From positions 42,415-76,710 of the forward strand of contig SPAX01000001.1 of assembly GCA_005239475.1 (NCBI GenBank): 34,296 bases of DNA, in the 5' to 3' direction. Below the pieces are notes generated by a model. That model ran no database searches and had not been told where the DNA came from. It saw only the letters and a program-made list of their open reading frames with translations. The position numbers and the translations under genes are program-made. Source of the DNA: Nitrospira sp. Its GTDB lineage: Bacteria > Nitrospirota > Nitrospiria > Nitrospirales > Nitrospiraceae. Below are positions 16,598-24,829 of the stretch, in pieces. Position 1 is the stretch's first letter. Each line of letters starts with the position of its first letter.

Positions 16598-19255
16598 TTA
16601 CGGATGCGCCACTCGCCAGTTGTGTCCTGTCCCTAGATCGACTTTTAAGGGCACCGACAATCCCAGCTTCTTCCCCGTCGCTTCCATCTCGGTCTTCACG
16701 AGATGCTTCGCCTCGTCCAATTCCTTCTCCGGCACCTCGAAGATCAATTCATCGTGGACCTGGAGAATCATCTTGGTATGCGGCAGCTCCTGTTGCAGCC
16801 GCTGGTTTACATCGATCATTGCCACTTTGATGAGGTCCGCGGCTGAGCCCTGGATCGGACTGTTCACCGCCATACGCTCGCCGAATCCGCGCTGCACCGG
16901 ATCGCCGCTCTGCAACTCTGGAATCGGACGCCGCCGGCCGAGGATCGTCGTCGTGTAGCCTTTGGTTTTTCCTTCTTCGATATTCCGGTCCATCAAGGCG
17001 CGCACCGCTGAAAACTTCTCAAAGAACGTCTCGATGTATTTCTTCGCGTCCGCCTGCGACACGCCGATATTCGAGGCCAGACCGAACGGACTGATCCCAT
17101 ACACAATTCCGAATACGACCGTCTTGGCCGCGCGTCGCATATCTCTGGTGATCTGACTGGAGGGCAGAGCGAAAATCTCCATAGCCGTGGCCATGTGAAT
17201 GTCTTCGCCTTTGGCAAACACGGCAAGCAAGCGCGGATCTTGCGACAGGTGCGCAAGGATACGCGGCTCGATCTGGCTATAGTCGGCACAGAGGAGCGTG
17301 TGGCCTGCAGGCGCAATGAAGGCTTCGCGAATGCGCAAGCCATAGTCGCCCTTCACCGGAATGTTTTGCAGATTGGGCTCGGTGGAGGAGAGCCGGCCGG
17401 TCGCAGCGACGGTTTGATTCAACGAGGTATGCAGCCGCTTGGTCTCCGGATTCACCAGTTCTGGTAGTGCATCCACATAGGTGGACTTGAGTTTACTGAG
17501 GCTCCGATAGTTGACAATCTGCGCGGGCAATTCGTGTTGGGTGGCGAGCTGCGTCAGTGTGTCTTCGTCGGTCGAGTACCCGGTCTTGGTTTTCCTGATC
17601 GGTTTGAGTCCCAACTTCTCGAAGAGCACCGTGGCGAGCTGCTTCGGCGAATTGATATTGAACTCGCCGCCGGCCAATCCTTCGATCGTCTTGATCATCT
17701 GGTCAAGTTCCCGTTCCAATTCTTTGCTGAGCGCGCGCAGGCCCTCGATATCCAATAAAAATCCGTTCCGCTCGATCTCGGCCAACACCGGCACCAGCGG
17801 CATTTCAACATCGTTGAAGAGTCTGAGGCTGCCCTGCTCCGACAATCGTTCCGTCATGACCGGGGCGAGCCTGGCTAGCACCGACGCAGCCTCTGTTGCC
17901 TCCTCGCGTGATCCGCTGTCCTCATCGAACAGGGATTGCGGTGCGGCGCTGTCTTTTTGTCCGGTCCCAAGCCGATGGTCCAGCACTTCCAGCGCGATGG
18001 TTTCAAGCTGATGGTCGCGGCGGTTGGGATTGAGCAGATAGTCCGCCACCATGGTATCCATATAGGGACCTGCGAGGGTCACTCCGATACGGTGAAAGGC
18101 CAACAGGGTCGATTTTAGATCGTGGACCACCTTGGTTCTCGTAGGGTCGTGCAGCAAGGCAATGATGGGCCGCATATAGGTTCGGACGTCGAGAGGAATA
18201 AAGGCGGTCTTGTTTCCTGTAGACAGGGCGATCCCCTCCACATCCGCCTGCACACCGGGCCCAGGGGAGAGCAGACACTGCAGGCCGAGGACGCCACCCT
18301 TCGACAAGCCCTCCACAAATCGCTGTGCGGAGGGTTCATCCTGAATGAGCTCTGTCCCAACCGCGTTCGTGCCGGCTAGTTTAGACGCAGGCTGAAAGGA
18401 CTTGAGGAGCGTGGTGAACCCCAGCTCGCGCAACAAATCAGTGAGCTGGTCCTGATGGGGCGGCTGAATGTGATAAGTCTCGGGATCGAATGTGACAGGA
18501 CTATCCAGCTGGATGGTCGCCAGCCGCCGGCTGAGACGGGCGTGCTCGGCCTGGTCGATCAACAGGGCTTTGATTCGAGGCGGCGTGACCTCCTCGACGC
18601 GGCGTAAGAGCTCTTCAATCGTGCCGAATTGGGCGATCAGTTTCATCGCCGTCTTCTCACCGATGCCCTTCACGCCGGGAATATTGTCCGCCGCATCGCC
18701 CATAAGCCCCATGATCTCCACGACACGCGCCGGCTCCACGCCGAAACGTTCGCGGCATTCCGCTTCTCCGAGCCACTTGTCTTTCACCGGATCGTAGATG
18801 CGCACGTGGGGCGTCAGGAGCTGGAACATGTCCTTGTCGCCTGTGACGATAACGACGTCGAACCCGGCCTGTTCGGCCTGCTGCGCGAGGGTGCCGATCA
18901 AATCGTCCGCCTCGTATCCCTCCTGCCGGACGGCGGGAATGTTGAGGGCCTCCACCACGCGATGGATGTAAGGGATCTGGGCGCTCATGCCTTCCGGCAT
19001 CGGCGGCCGCTGCGCCTTGTAGGCCTTGAACTCCGCGTGGCGCAACGTCGGACCCTTTTCGTCAAACGCCACGACGAGGCCGTCCGGCTTCTTCTCGCGA
19101 ATAATCTTCAGCAACATCGTCGTGAAGCCGAGGATGGCGTTGGTCTGGAGCCCTTTGGAATTATTCAGCGCCGGCAGGGCAAAGAACGCACGATAGATAT
19201 AGGCGCTCCCATCGATCAGGTAGAGCGTCTTACGGCTGGACTCGGTGCTCGGCAT
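16598..19255 (-). CDS. polA: DNA polymerase I
   Basis: 5'-3' exo domain YLIDGSAYIYRAFFALP; polymerase motifs ADYSQIEPR, RRAAKTVVFGIVYG, QVHDELIFEVPE. Confidence 0.98.
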   Translation of the reverse strand: MPSTESSRKTLYLIDGSAYIYRAFFALPALNNSKGLQTNAILGFTTMLLKIIREKKPDGLVVAFDEKGPTLRHAEFKAYKAQRPPMPEGMSAQIPYIHRVVEALNIPAVRQEGYEADDLIGTLAQQAEQAGFDVVIVTGDKDMFQLLTPHVRIYDPVKDKWLGEAECRERFGVEPARVVEIMGLMGDAADNIPGVKGIGEKTAMKLIAQFGTIEELLRRVEEVTPPRIKALLIDQAEHARLSRRLATIQLDSPVTFDPETYHIQPPHQDQLTDLLRELGFTTLLKSFQPASKLAGTNAVGTELIQDEPSAQRFVEGLSKGGVLGLQCLLSPGPGVQADVEGIALSTGNKTAFIPLDVRTYMRPIIALLHDPTRTKVVHDLKSTLLAFHRIGVTLAGPYMDTMVADYLLNPNRRDHQLETIALEVLDHRLGTGQKDSAAPQSLFDEDSGSREEATEAASVLARLAPVMTERLSEQGSLRLFNDVEMPLVPVLAEIERNGFLLDIEGLRALSKELERELDQMIKTIEGLAGGEFNINSPKQLATVLFEKLGLKPIRKTKTGYSTDEDTLTQLATQHELPAQIVNYRSLSKLKSTYVDALPELVNPETKRLHTSLNQTVAATGRLSSTEPNLQNIPVKGDYGLRIREAFIAPAGHTLLCADYSQIEPRILAHLSQDPRLLAVFAKGEDIHMATAMEIFALPSSQITRDMRRAAKTVVFGIVYGISPFGLASNIGVSQADAKKYIETFFEKFSAVRALMDRNIEEGKTKGYTTTILGRRRPIPELQSGDPVQRGFGERMAVNSPIQGSAADLIKVAMIDVNQRLQQELPHTKMILQVHDELIFEVPEKELDEAKHLVKTEMEATGKKLGLSVPLKVDLGTGHNWRVAHP

Positions 19256-19258
19256 GGG

Positions 19259-19454
19259 GCTAACCCGCACTATTCATGACGGTTCGTCGCGAAATCGCTG
19301 AGCCGCGGCGCGAGACCGGCGCGCGGAGCCCTGAGGACCCGATGCGTACTCGTACAGTACGGTGAGGGTCCGAGGGGTGAGCCCGCCGGCCGGAGGCTCG
19401 TCGTAGCAGCGGATCGGCGATTGCAGCAGAAGTGTTCATGAATAATGCGGGTTA
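19259..19454. repeat. Family B element, copy 3, filling the gap between the PGPGW-like gene and polA
   Basis: ctaacccgcactattcatgac / gttcatgaataatgcgggtta; internal sequence nearly parallel to copy 2. Confidence 0.85.
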
Positions 19455-19895
19455 AGGACCAGGGGCCAGCGTCAGCGGTGGTTTACCAAGCTTGCGGCGC
19501 ATGGAATTAATGACGCCCATCAAGGTCGGCTGGCCTACCATTCTGGCTTCCAGCTCGCGCTTTCTGGGGAAATCCAGGAGCGAAACCCCAATCAACATAG
19601 TCAGCAGGCCCTGCCCCGGCAAAAAGATCATAGCAAAACCGGCCAAGAGGAGCACGACGCCAACGACGTTCTTGACGACCAACCCCACCAGACGCAGCAC
19701 GGGATGATGGTCTTTCATCCAATGGCGGGGAGTACGCGTGTCAAAATAGTCGGCCGGCAACCGGACCAGAATCAGCGGGATGGCAATCAGGGAGCCGATA
19801 AAGCTGATGACCGAGGCCACGGTGAGACCGATGAGCACATCGACCGGAATCCATTGCTGGACTGTTGCGAGTAAGCCATCCATGGAGCGCGACAT
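19452..19895 (-). CDS. Membrane protein, PGPGW-like family
   Basis: Two or more hydrophobic helices with FLPGQGLLTMLIGVSLLDFPRKRELE; start trimmed to MSRSMDGLL because the upstream ORF extension is repeat-derived. Confidence 0.7.
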   Translation of the reverse strand: MSRSMDGLLATVQQWIPVDVLIGLTVASVISFIGSLIAIPLILVRLPADYFDTRTPRHWMKDHHPVLRLVGLVVKNVVGVVLLLAGFAMIFLPGQGLLTMLIGVSLLDFPRKRELEARMVGQPTLMGVINSMRRKLGKPPLTLAPGP

Positions 19896-19938
19896 CCTAC
19901 CATGCGACCTGGAGGCACTCAAGCCAATGACCGAGCCT

Positions 19939-20117
19939 AGCCCGCATGATTCATGAAGCTTCTGCTGCAAGCGCGGATACGCGGCTGTGACGGGCAGTCT
20001 CGCCGTTCAACCCATCGACATACTGCACGAGTATGCCTCAGGGCTTCACGGCTCCGAGTGCCCGTCTCGCTTCGCATCTGCACGCTTTCGCGACGAACCT
20101 TCATGAATAATGTGGGC
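19939..20117. repeat. Family B element, copy 4 (same orientation as copy 1)
   Basis: tagcccgcatgattcatga / tcatgaataatgtgggc; internal GACGGGC/GCCCGTC and CATAC/GTATG stems. Confidence 0.8.
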
Positions 20118-20165
20118 AGGCGACGGTTTACGGCACGTTTCTCAACCAGCTATAATTATTACATC

Positions 20166-20519
20166 ATGTCGCGTCGTAAGCCCCTCACACTTCGGATCAG
20201 CCCCTTGCTAGGGATCGCGGTCCTTGGCATGGAACTCCTTACGATTCCTTCCTCCATCTGTGCATCCGATGATCTTCATATCGAGATTACGAAGAAAGGC
20301 CTGGGCAAGGAGGTCGTCATCACGCAGGGGGCACGCGAGTGGTTCTTGCTGATCGAGGTGACGCCGGAGAATTCTGTGGTCCTGCGGCAGGAAAAAGAGC
20401 ACGATACGTATCTCGTGGACGAGAGTGAAACGCATGACCGTCCCATGACCACGGGCGAAGTCGACGCGGCCATTACCGATTATGTGAACAGCGTCAAAGC
20501 ACGCGCCACGAAGAAGTAG
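20166..20519 (+). CDS. Hypothetical exported protein
   Basis: ORF with N-terminal hydrophobic segment MSRRKPLTLRISPLLGIAVLGMELLTIPSSICA. Confidence 0.65.
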   Translation: MSRRKPLTLRISPLLGIAVLGMELLTIPSSICASDDLHIEITKKGLGKEVVITQGAREWFLLIEVTPENSVVLRQEKEHDTYLVDESETHDRPMTTGEVDAAITDYVNSVKARATKK

Positions 20520-20528
20520 TCACCAACT

Positions 20529-20948
20529 ATGGCGGTTCAACCCAAATTCGTCATCTTCGCCCATCACGCCACCTACGATACGCTGCACCAGGTCGCAACC
20601 CTGGGCCTCACAGCCGCGGCGATGGGGAAGGACGTGATCGTGATCCTCTTGTTCTGGACGATCAAGAAACTGGCCGAGGGAAAGATCGACGTGATCGACT
20701 TTCCTCCGGAATATGCCTCATCGGCGGACGAGGTGGCGCGGCTCTTGAAAGAGAAGAAAGTCCCGAAGATTTCAGAGATGTTTCAGGACGCAAAACACGT
20801 CGGGAAGTTTCGTCTGATCGCCTGCAGTGCCGGCCTGGAATACATGGGCGTGGACAGTGCCGTCGTCGAAAAGAACGTTGACGAAGTCATGGGACTACCA
20901 GCCATTATCGCGCTCACCTCCGACGCGGAAACGAAGCTGTTCATCTGA
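20529..20948 (+). CDS. DsrE-family protein
   Basis: KFVIFAHHATYDTLHQVATLGLTAAAMGKDVIVILLFW...RLIACSAGLEYMG. Confidence 0.8.
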   Translation: MAVQPKFVIFAHHATYDTLHQVATLGLTAAAMGKDVIVILLFWTIKKLAEGKIDVIDFPPEYASSADEVARLLKEKKVPKISEMFQDAKHVGKFRLIACSAGLEYMGVDSAVVEKNVDEVMGLPAIIALTSDAETKLFI

Positions 20949-20951
20949 ATG

Positions 20952-21020
20952 CCGTGAGGCGTAAAACGTAAGGCGTCAGGCGATGGTGAATTTCACGCGC
21001 TCACGCCTCACTCCTCACGC
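20952..21020. terminator. Probable bidirectional terminator/hairpin between convergent genes
   Basis: gtgaggcgtaaaacgtaaggcgt ... acgcctcactcctcacgcctaacg inverted repeats between genes ending at 20948 and 21021. Confidence 0.5.
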
Positions 21021-21680
21021 CTAACGTGTTTTTTCAACTCCGACCCGATTGCAGTATTCAATGAGTTTGCACTTGCTGCAGAAGGGCGAGACTGGTTGGC
21101 AGAGGTTCTGCCCGTAAGGGACAAGCAAATCATTGAAAGTAATCCAATACTGCTTGGGAAGCTTCCGGCGTAGCGCTTCTTCTGTTTCCTCAGGCGTCTT
21201 CGTTTTGACGTAGCCCCAGCGATTGCTGATCCGATGCACGTGGATATCCACGCAAATGCCGGGCTTGCCATAGCCGACCGTCACCACCAAGTTCGCCGTT
21301 TTCCGGCCGACCCCTGACAGAGTGACCAGCTCCTCGATGGAGTCGGGAACCGTTCCTCCATAGACGTCCAGAAGGCGACGGCAAATGGCATGGATGGATT
21401 TGGCTTTCGTCCGGTAGAACCCGACGGGATAGATGGCTCGTTCGATCTGCTGGAGCGGGAGGGTCAGCATCATGGCAGGCTGATGCGCCAGTGCGAACAA
21501 CCTGGCACTGGCTTCACGTGTCGTCTTGTCTTTGGTCCGGAGGCTGAGGAGGCACGATATGAGGATGCGAAATGGGTCTCGGTTCGATTCGCGCGCCACC
21601 ACGCCGAGGACCGGCTCCTCCCACCGCCGAATCTCGCGCTTCACAATTCGAAGCACAGCAGTGATCTGGTCCTGGCGCAT
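21021..21680 (-). CDS. nth: Endonuclease III
   Basis: LISCLLSLRTKDKTT, LPGVGRKTAN-like LSGVGRKTANLVVTVGYGKPGICVDIHVHRISNRWG, C-terminal CQPVSPFCSKCKLIEYC Fe-S motif. Confidence 0.95.
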   Translation of the reverse strand: MRQDQITAVLRIVKREIRRWEEPVLGVVARESNRDPFRILISCLLSLRTKDKTTREASARLFALAHQPAMMLTLPLQQIERAIYPVGFYRTKAKSIHAICRRLLDVYGGTVPDSIEELVTLSGVGRKTANLVVTVGYGKPGICVDIHVHRISNRWGYVKTKTPEETEEALRRKLPKQYWITFNDLLVPYGQNLCQPVSPFCSKCKLIEYCNRVGVEKTR

Positions 21681-21750
21681 GGACGAGGAAGGAATATGAA
21701 GGCCTTGAGAGGGATGCGATCAACCGAACGGGGAGCCCGTGGAAGGACGC

Positions 21751-21945
21751 TTACTCTGGCTTACGCTTCGACAACCACTTTTGACGCCGCCGCTGCGCCT
21801 CGCGTTCCTTGGCTTTCTTCCTGACACTCGGCTTCTCGTAAAACCGCCGACGCTTCAGTTCGCGGAAGAGTCCTTCCCCCGCGAGCTTTTTCTTGGCAAC
21901 TTTGAGGGCTTTCTCGACGTTATTATTGAAGACTTTAATTTCCAT
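21751..21945 (-). CDS. rpsU: 30S ribosomal protein S21
   Basis: MEIKVFNNNVEKALKVAKKKLAGEGLFRELKRRRFYEKPSVRKKAKEREAQRRRQKW, 64 aa. Confidence 0.95.
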   Translation of the reverse strand: MEIKVFNNNVEKALKVAKKKLAGEGLFRELKRRRFYEKPSVRKKAKEREAQRRRQKWLSKRKPE

Positions 21946-23549
21946 TCTTCCCGTCTGTGTACTTTCCCAGGCGATGCCTGTAGAGGTTTTTTTCTCGTAC
22001 CAGCCTGACCCTGACCAAGTGGGGCAGTGTAACATAGCCCCCTGAGTTCCTCAAGACGGTTTGTCATTTGCTGAATCCGATCGAGAAGTGATGACTTAAG
22101 ACGTTGATTGCGTTGAATATTTATGTTTTCCGCGACTGTATGACGTCCTGCATCGGCCGCCGCGATCGCCAGTACCAGTCCAACGGTGATATCAGACCGA
22201 ACCCGTGGCTTCACCTCTGCCGAGCAGGCATGAAGAAGGGCTCCGGCCTCCGCTGCCTGTTCGGCGATTTCAAGCGGAATCTCCGTCGCCAGATGGAGCG
22301 CAGACGACAAGACGGCAGGACGAGTCCGGTCTGTCTTCGCGAGCCTCGCGGCTCGGAGAAATCGCCGATAGGCTTCGCCATCTGCTTGCATCAGCTCGCA
22401 AAGCCGCCGACCAATCTCACTCAGCCGATGTTCCACTCCTCGTTGCCGGCTGAGGCGCGCCCCCATAATCCCCAGCGAGGCTGCGAGAGCGCCCACCAAG
22501 GCCGCGACCGTGCCGCCAGCCGGAATCGGAGTCGCCGCGGCCACAGCGTCCAAAAAATCCGCGAGCGATTGCGCTTGCAGATCAACCGGCTCCTGTTCGC
22601 GAGACGGGGCATGTCGTGCCAGCTCACCGAACAGCCGAGTCTCCAATCTCGTCTCCAGCACCTGCGTTGCATTGAACTGTTCCAGCGCCAGGCTATGCGC
22701 GGCGGCCTGAACCAGCGCCGCCTGGGGCACAAGCCCGACCACTTCGCTTCCCGCTACCGCCACGCCTTGCTTGGCTGCGCGGGCTCGGACCGCTTCAAAC
22801 GCGACATGGATAGGGGTGATGATGAAATCGGTCAGATTCATGGCGACCTGAACCAGCTGACGACTGGCCAGCTCCACCCCGATTGCTTTGAGATGGGGCA
22901 ACCCGCCGTTCGATTGGCGAATGTCCTTTGCGATGGACCGAGCCAGCGCCAGATCTGTTGAGCGGAGATTCACATTAAAGGCGATCAAGGAAGGTCGCGC
23001 GCCGATCACCATGGCACCGGCCGTCTTATGGAGACGGGGGGGGCCAAAATCCGGTGTCCAGTCCGGATCGGAGGCCATGCGGAAGGCGAGGCCTTGAAGT
23101 CCTCCTCGACGAACCGATTCGAGTGGGGCATGATCGCAGTGCATGGCCGCTTGTTCATAGAGGAATACCGGGATCTCCAGCTCCGTCCCCACCCGTTGCC
23201 CCAATCGCTTCGCCAGATGAATACAATCCTGCATCGTCGCACCCTGTACCGGCACGAAGGGCACGACATCCGTTGCCCCCACCCGCGGATGGACACCCTT
23301 GTGCTTCCGAAGATCGATGAGATCGGTCGCCACGCGAATGGCGCGAAAGGCCGCTTCAGCAACGGCATCCGGTTCGCCGGCAAAACTCAAGACGGAGCGA
23401 TGGTGATCCCGATCCATCGTGTGGTCCAACAGCCAGACCCCTGGCACGGACTCCACGGCATTCACCAGCGCACGCACCGTCGTCTGGTTTCGTCCCTCAC
23501 TGAAGTTCGGCACACATTCGACGATTCGATCCACGTCCTGCCCCATCAA
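21855..23549 (-). CDS. Bifunctional glutamate formimidoyltransferase / formimidoyltetrahydrofolate cyclodeaminase
   Basis: IVECVPNFSEGRN, HKGVHPRVGATDVVPFVPV, C-terminal SLADFLDAVAAATPIPAGGTVAALVGALAASLG; overlaps rpsU by 91 nt. Confidence 0.9.
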   Translation of the reverse strand: MMGQDVDRIVECVPNFSEGRNQTTVRALVNAVESVPGVWLLDHTMDRDHHRSVLSFAGEPDAVAEAAFRAIRVATDLIDLRKHKGVHPRVGATDVVPFVPVQGATMQDCIHLAKRLGQRVGTELEIPVFLYEQAAMHCDHAPLESVRRGGLQGLAFRMASDPDWTPDFGPPRLHKTAGAMVIGARPSLIAFNVNLRSTDLALARSIAKDIRQSNGGLPHLKAIGVELASRQLVQVAMNLTDFIITPIHVAFEAVRARAAKQGVAVAGSEVVGLVPQAALVQAAAHSLALEQFNATQVLETRLETRLFGELARHAPSREQEPVDLQAQSLADFLDAVAAATPIPAGGTVAALVGALAASLGIMGARLSRQRGVEHRLSEIGRRLCELMQADGEAYRRFLRAARLAKTDRTRPAVLSSALHLATEIPLEIAEQAAEAGALLHACSAEVKPRVRSDITVGLVLAIAAADAGRHTVAENINIQRNQRLKSSLLDRIQQMTNRLEELRGLCYTAPLGQGQAGTRKKPLQASPGKVHRREEWKLKSSIITSRKPSKLPRKSSRGKDSSAN

Positions 23550-23627
23550 GAATCAAAACAACGAAGCCGGAGGTCTGATCATCATCCCTCCGGCTTCTCT
23601 CTCTCCACTGAGTCCCTGTCTGTGCCG

Positions 23628-23873
23628 TTACTTCGTCTTTTTCACAAACGCTTTATAGATCGTTCCCGACTTCGTCTGTTCTTCTTCAAGTCCGACCATC
23701 TGATGGCCGGTCGTGTCGCACCAGGCCGGCATGTCCTTCTTGATGCCTTCGTCGTCTGAGACGACTTCAAGAACCTGGCCCAACGTCAATTCCTTGATCT
23801 TCTTCAAGGTCATGATAATCGGCATTGGACAAAAGTAGCCGAGCGTGTCGAGCTTCACATCGGCTTGAATCAT
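23628..23873 (-). CDS. TusA/SirA-family sulfur carrier protein
   Basis: LDTLGYFCPMPIIMTLKKIKELTLGQVLEVVSDDEGIKKDMPAWC; CPMP motif. Confidence 0.92.
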   Translation of the reverse strand: MIQADVKLDTLGYFCPMPIIMTLKKIKELTLGQVLEVVSDDEGIKKDMPAWCDTTGHQMVGLEEEQTKSGTIYKAFVKKTK

Positions 23874-23961
23874 CAATAAGACTCCTGGCAAGCGGCGAGG
23901 GGCAAGGGGCTAGAGGGAAAATCAGACCCCTCGCCTCTAGCCTCGGGCCTCTAACCTTATT

Positions 23962-24492
23962 TTAAATGAACAAGTTCACACTGCCCTGTTTGGCTTCCGC
24001 GAGATAGGTGGTCACCCCCGCGAACTGATCGATGCCCTCGATGAGCGTATCTTTCGTGATCCCCATCAGCCCCATGGTCGTCGTACAGGCAATAAAGTGA
24101 ACACCGAGGTCCAGCGCCGTCTCCATGAGTTCCGGCACACCCGGCATCCGGTTCTGCTTCATAACCTTTTGCATCATCTTCGTGCCCAGTCCCCAGAAAT
24201 GGAACCGCGAGAGCGGAAGGCTGTCCGCACCTCCTTTATTCAGCAGACCGAACATCCGACGAAGCCAGTCCTTGGCAGAACTGGCCGCGCCTTGCCGGCG
24301 AATGGCATTGAGACCCCAGAAGGTGAAGAAGACAGTCACCTGCATCCCCATGGCGGCTGCCCCGGTGGCGATGATGAACGCCGCCATCGCTCGGTCCATG
24401 TCGCCGCTCAGCAGCACAATCGTCACCTTGTCAGGCTTGGTGGTCTGTAAGTCGGCCAACGCGACCGCTGGATCCATCTGCGCGATTGTCAT
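23962..24492 (-). CDS. DsrE/DsrF/DrsH-like (DsrE2-type) protein
   Basis: VTIVLLSGDMDRAMAAFIIATGAAAMGMQVTVFFTFWGLNAIR...GVHFIACTTTMGLMGI. Confidence 0.88.
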   Translation of the reverse strand: MTIAQMDPAVALADLQTTKPDKVTIVLLSGDMDRAMAAFIIATGAAAMGMQVTVFFTFWGLNAIRRQGAASSAKDWLRRMFGLLNKGGADSLPLSRFHFWGLGTKMMQKVMKQNRMPGVPELMETALDLGVHFIACTTTMGLMGITKDTLIEGIDQFAGVTTYLAEAKQGSVNLFI

Positions 24493-24590
24493 GGCACTCT
24501 CTTTCCTGTCTGGTTCGCATGAATTTGCTGAATTCAACGGGATTTTGACTATAGTCTCCGCTTCTTTTTCTTGTCAAGGAGAGGGTGGGA

Positions 24591-24686
24591 GGGGAACAGC
24601 CAGACCATCCTTCTTGCTCACCGAGGCCGCACGATCAGAATGTGCTCCCTCGATGTGCGCAGTGAAGGACAGTCTGGCTGCTCCCC
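24591..24686 (-). repeat. Family C structured element, copy 3
   Basis: Arms GGGGAACAGCCAGACCATCCTTC / GAAGGACAGTCTGGCTGCTCCCC; reverse-complement core gagcacattctgatcgtgcgg matches 16218-16311. Confidence 0.75.
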
Positions 24687-24829
24687 TAGGGCAAAGTGGG
24701 GGAAATCGGAAGGCCCTCGCCTGGGCTAATGGTGGCGGCTGGCTTGACGTTCCATTACCCACTCGCTATATTCACGATCAAGCTGCTGCAGTCCAGGCTG
24801 GTCCTCTCACGTACCTCCTTCCTCTGTCA

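Noticed and set aside
19256-19270. GTG start of polA at 19270
   Set aside because: Would begin inside family B; ATG at 19255 gives a normal PolA N-terminus.
24125-24829. N-terminal extension of the Rieske ORF
   Set aside because: Lies antisense to the DsrE2-type gene and through the family C repeat; Rieske similarity begins near 24830.
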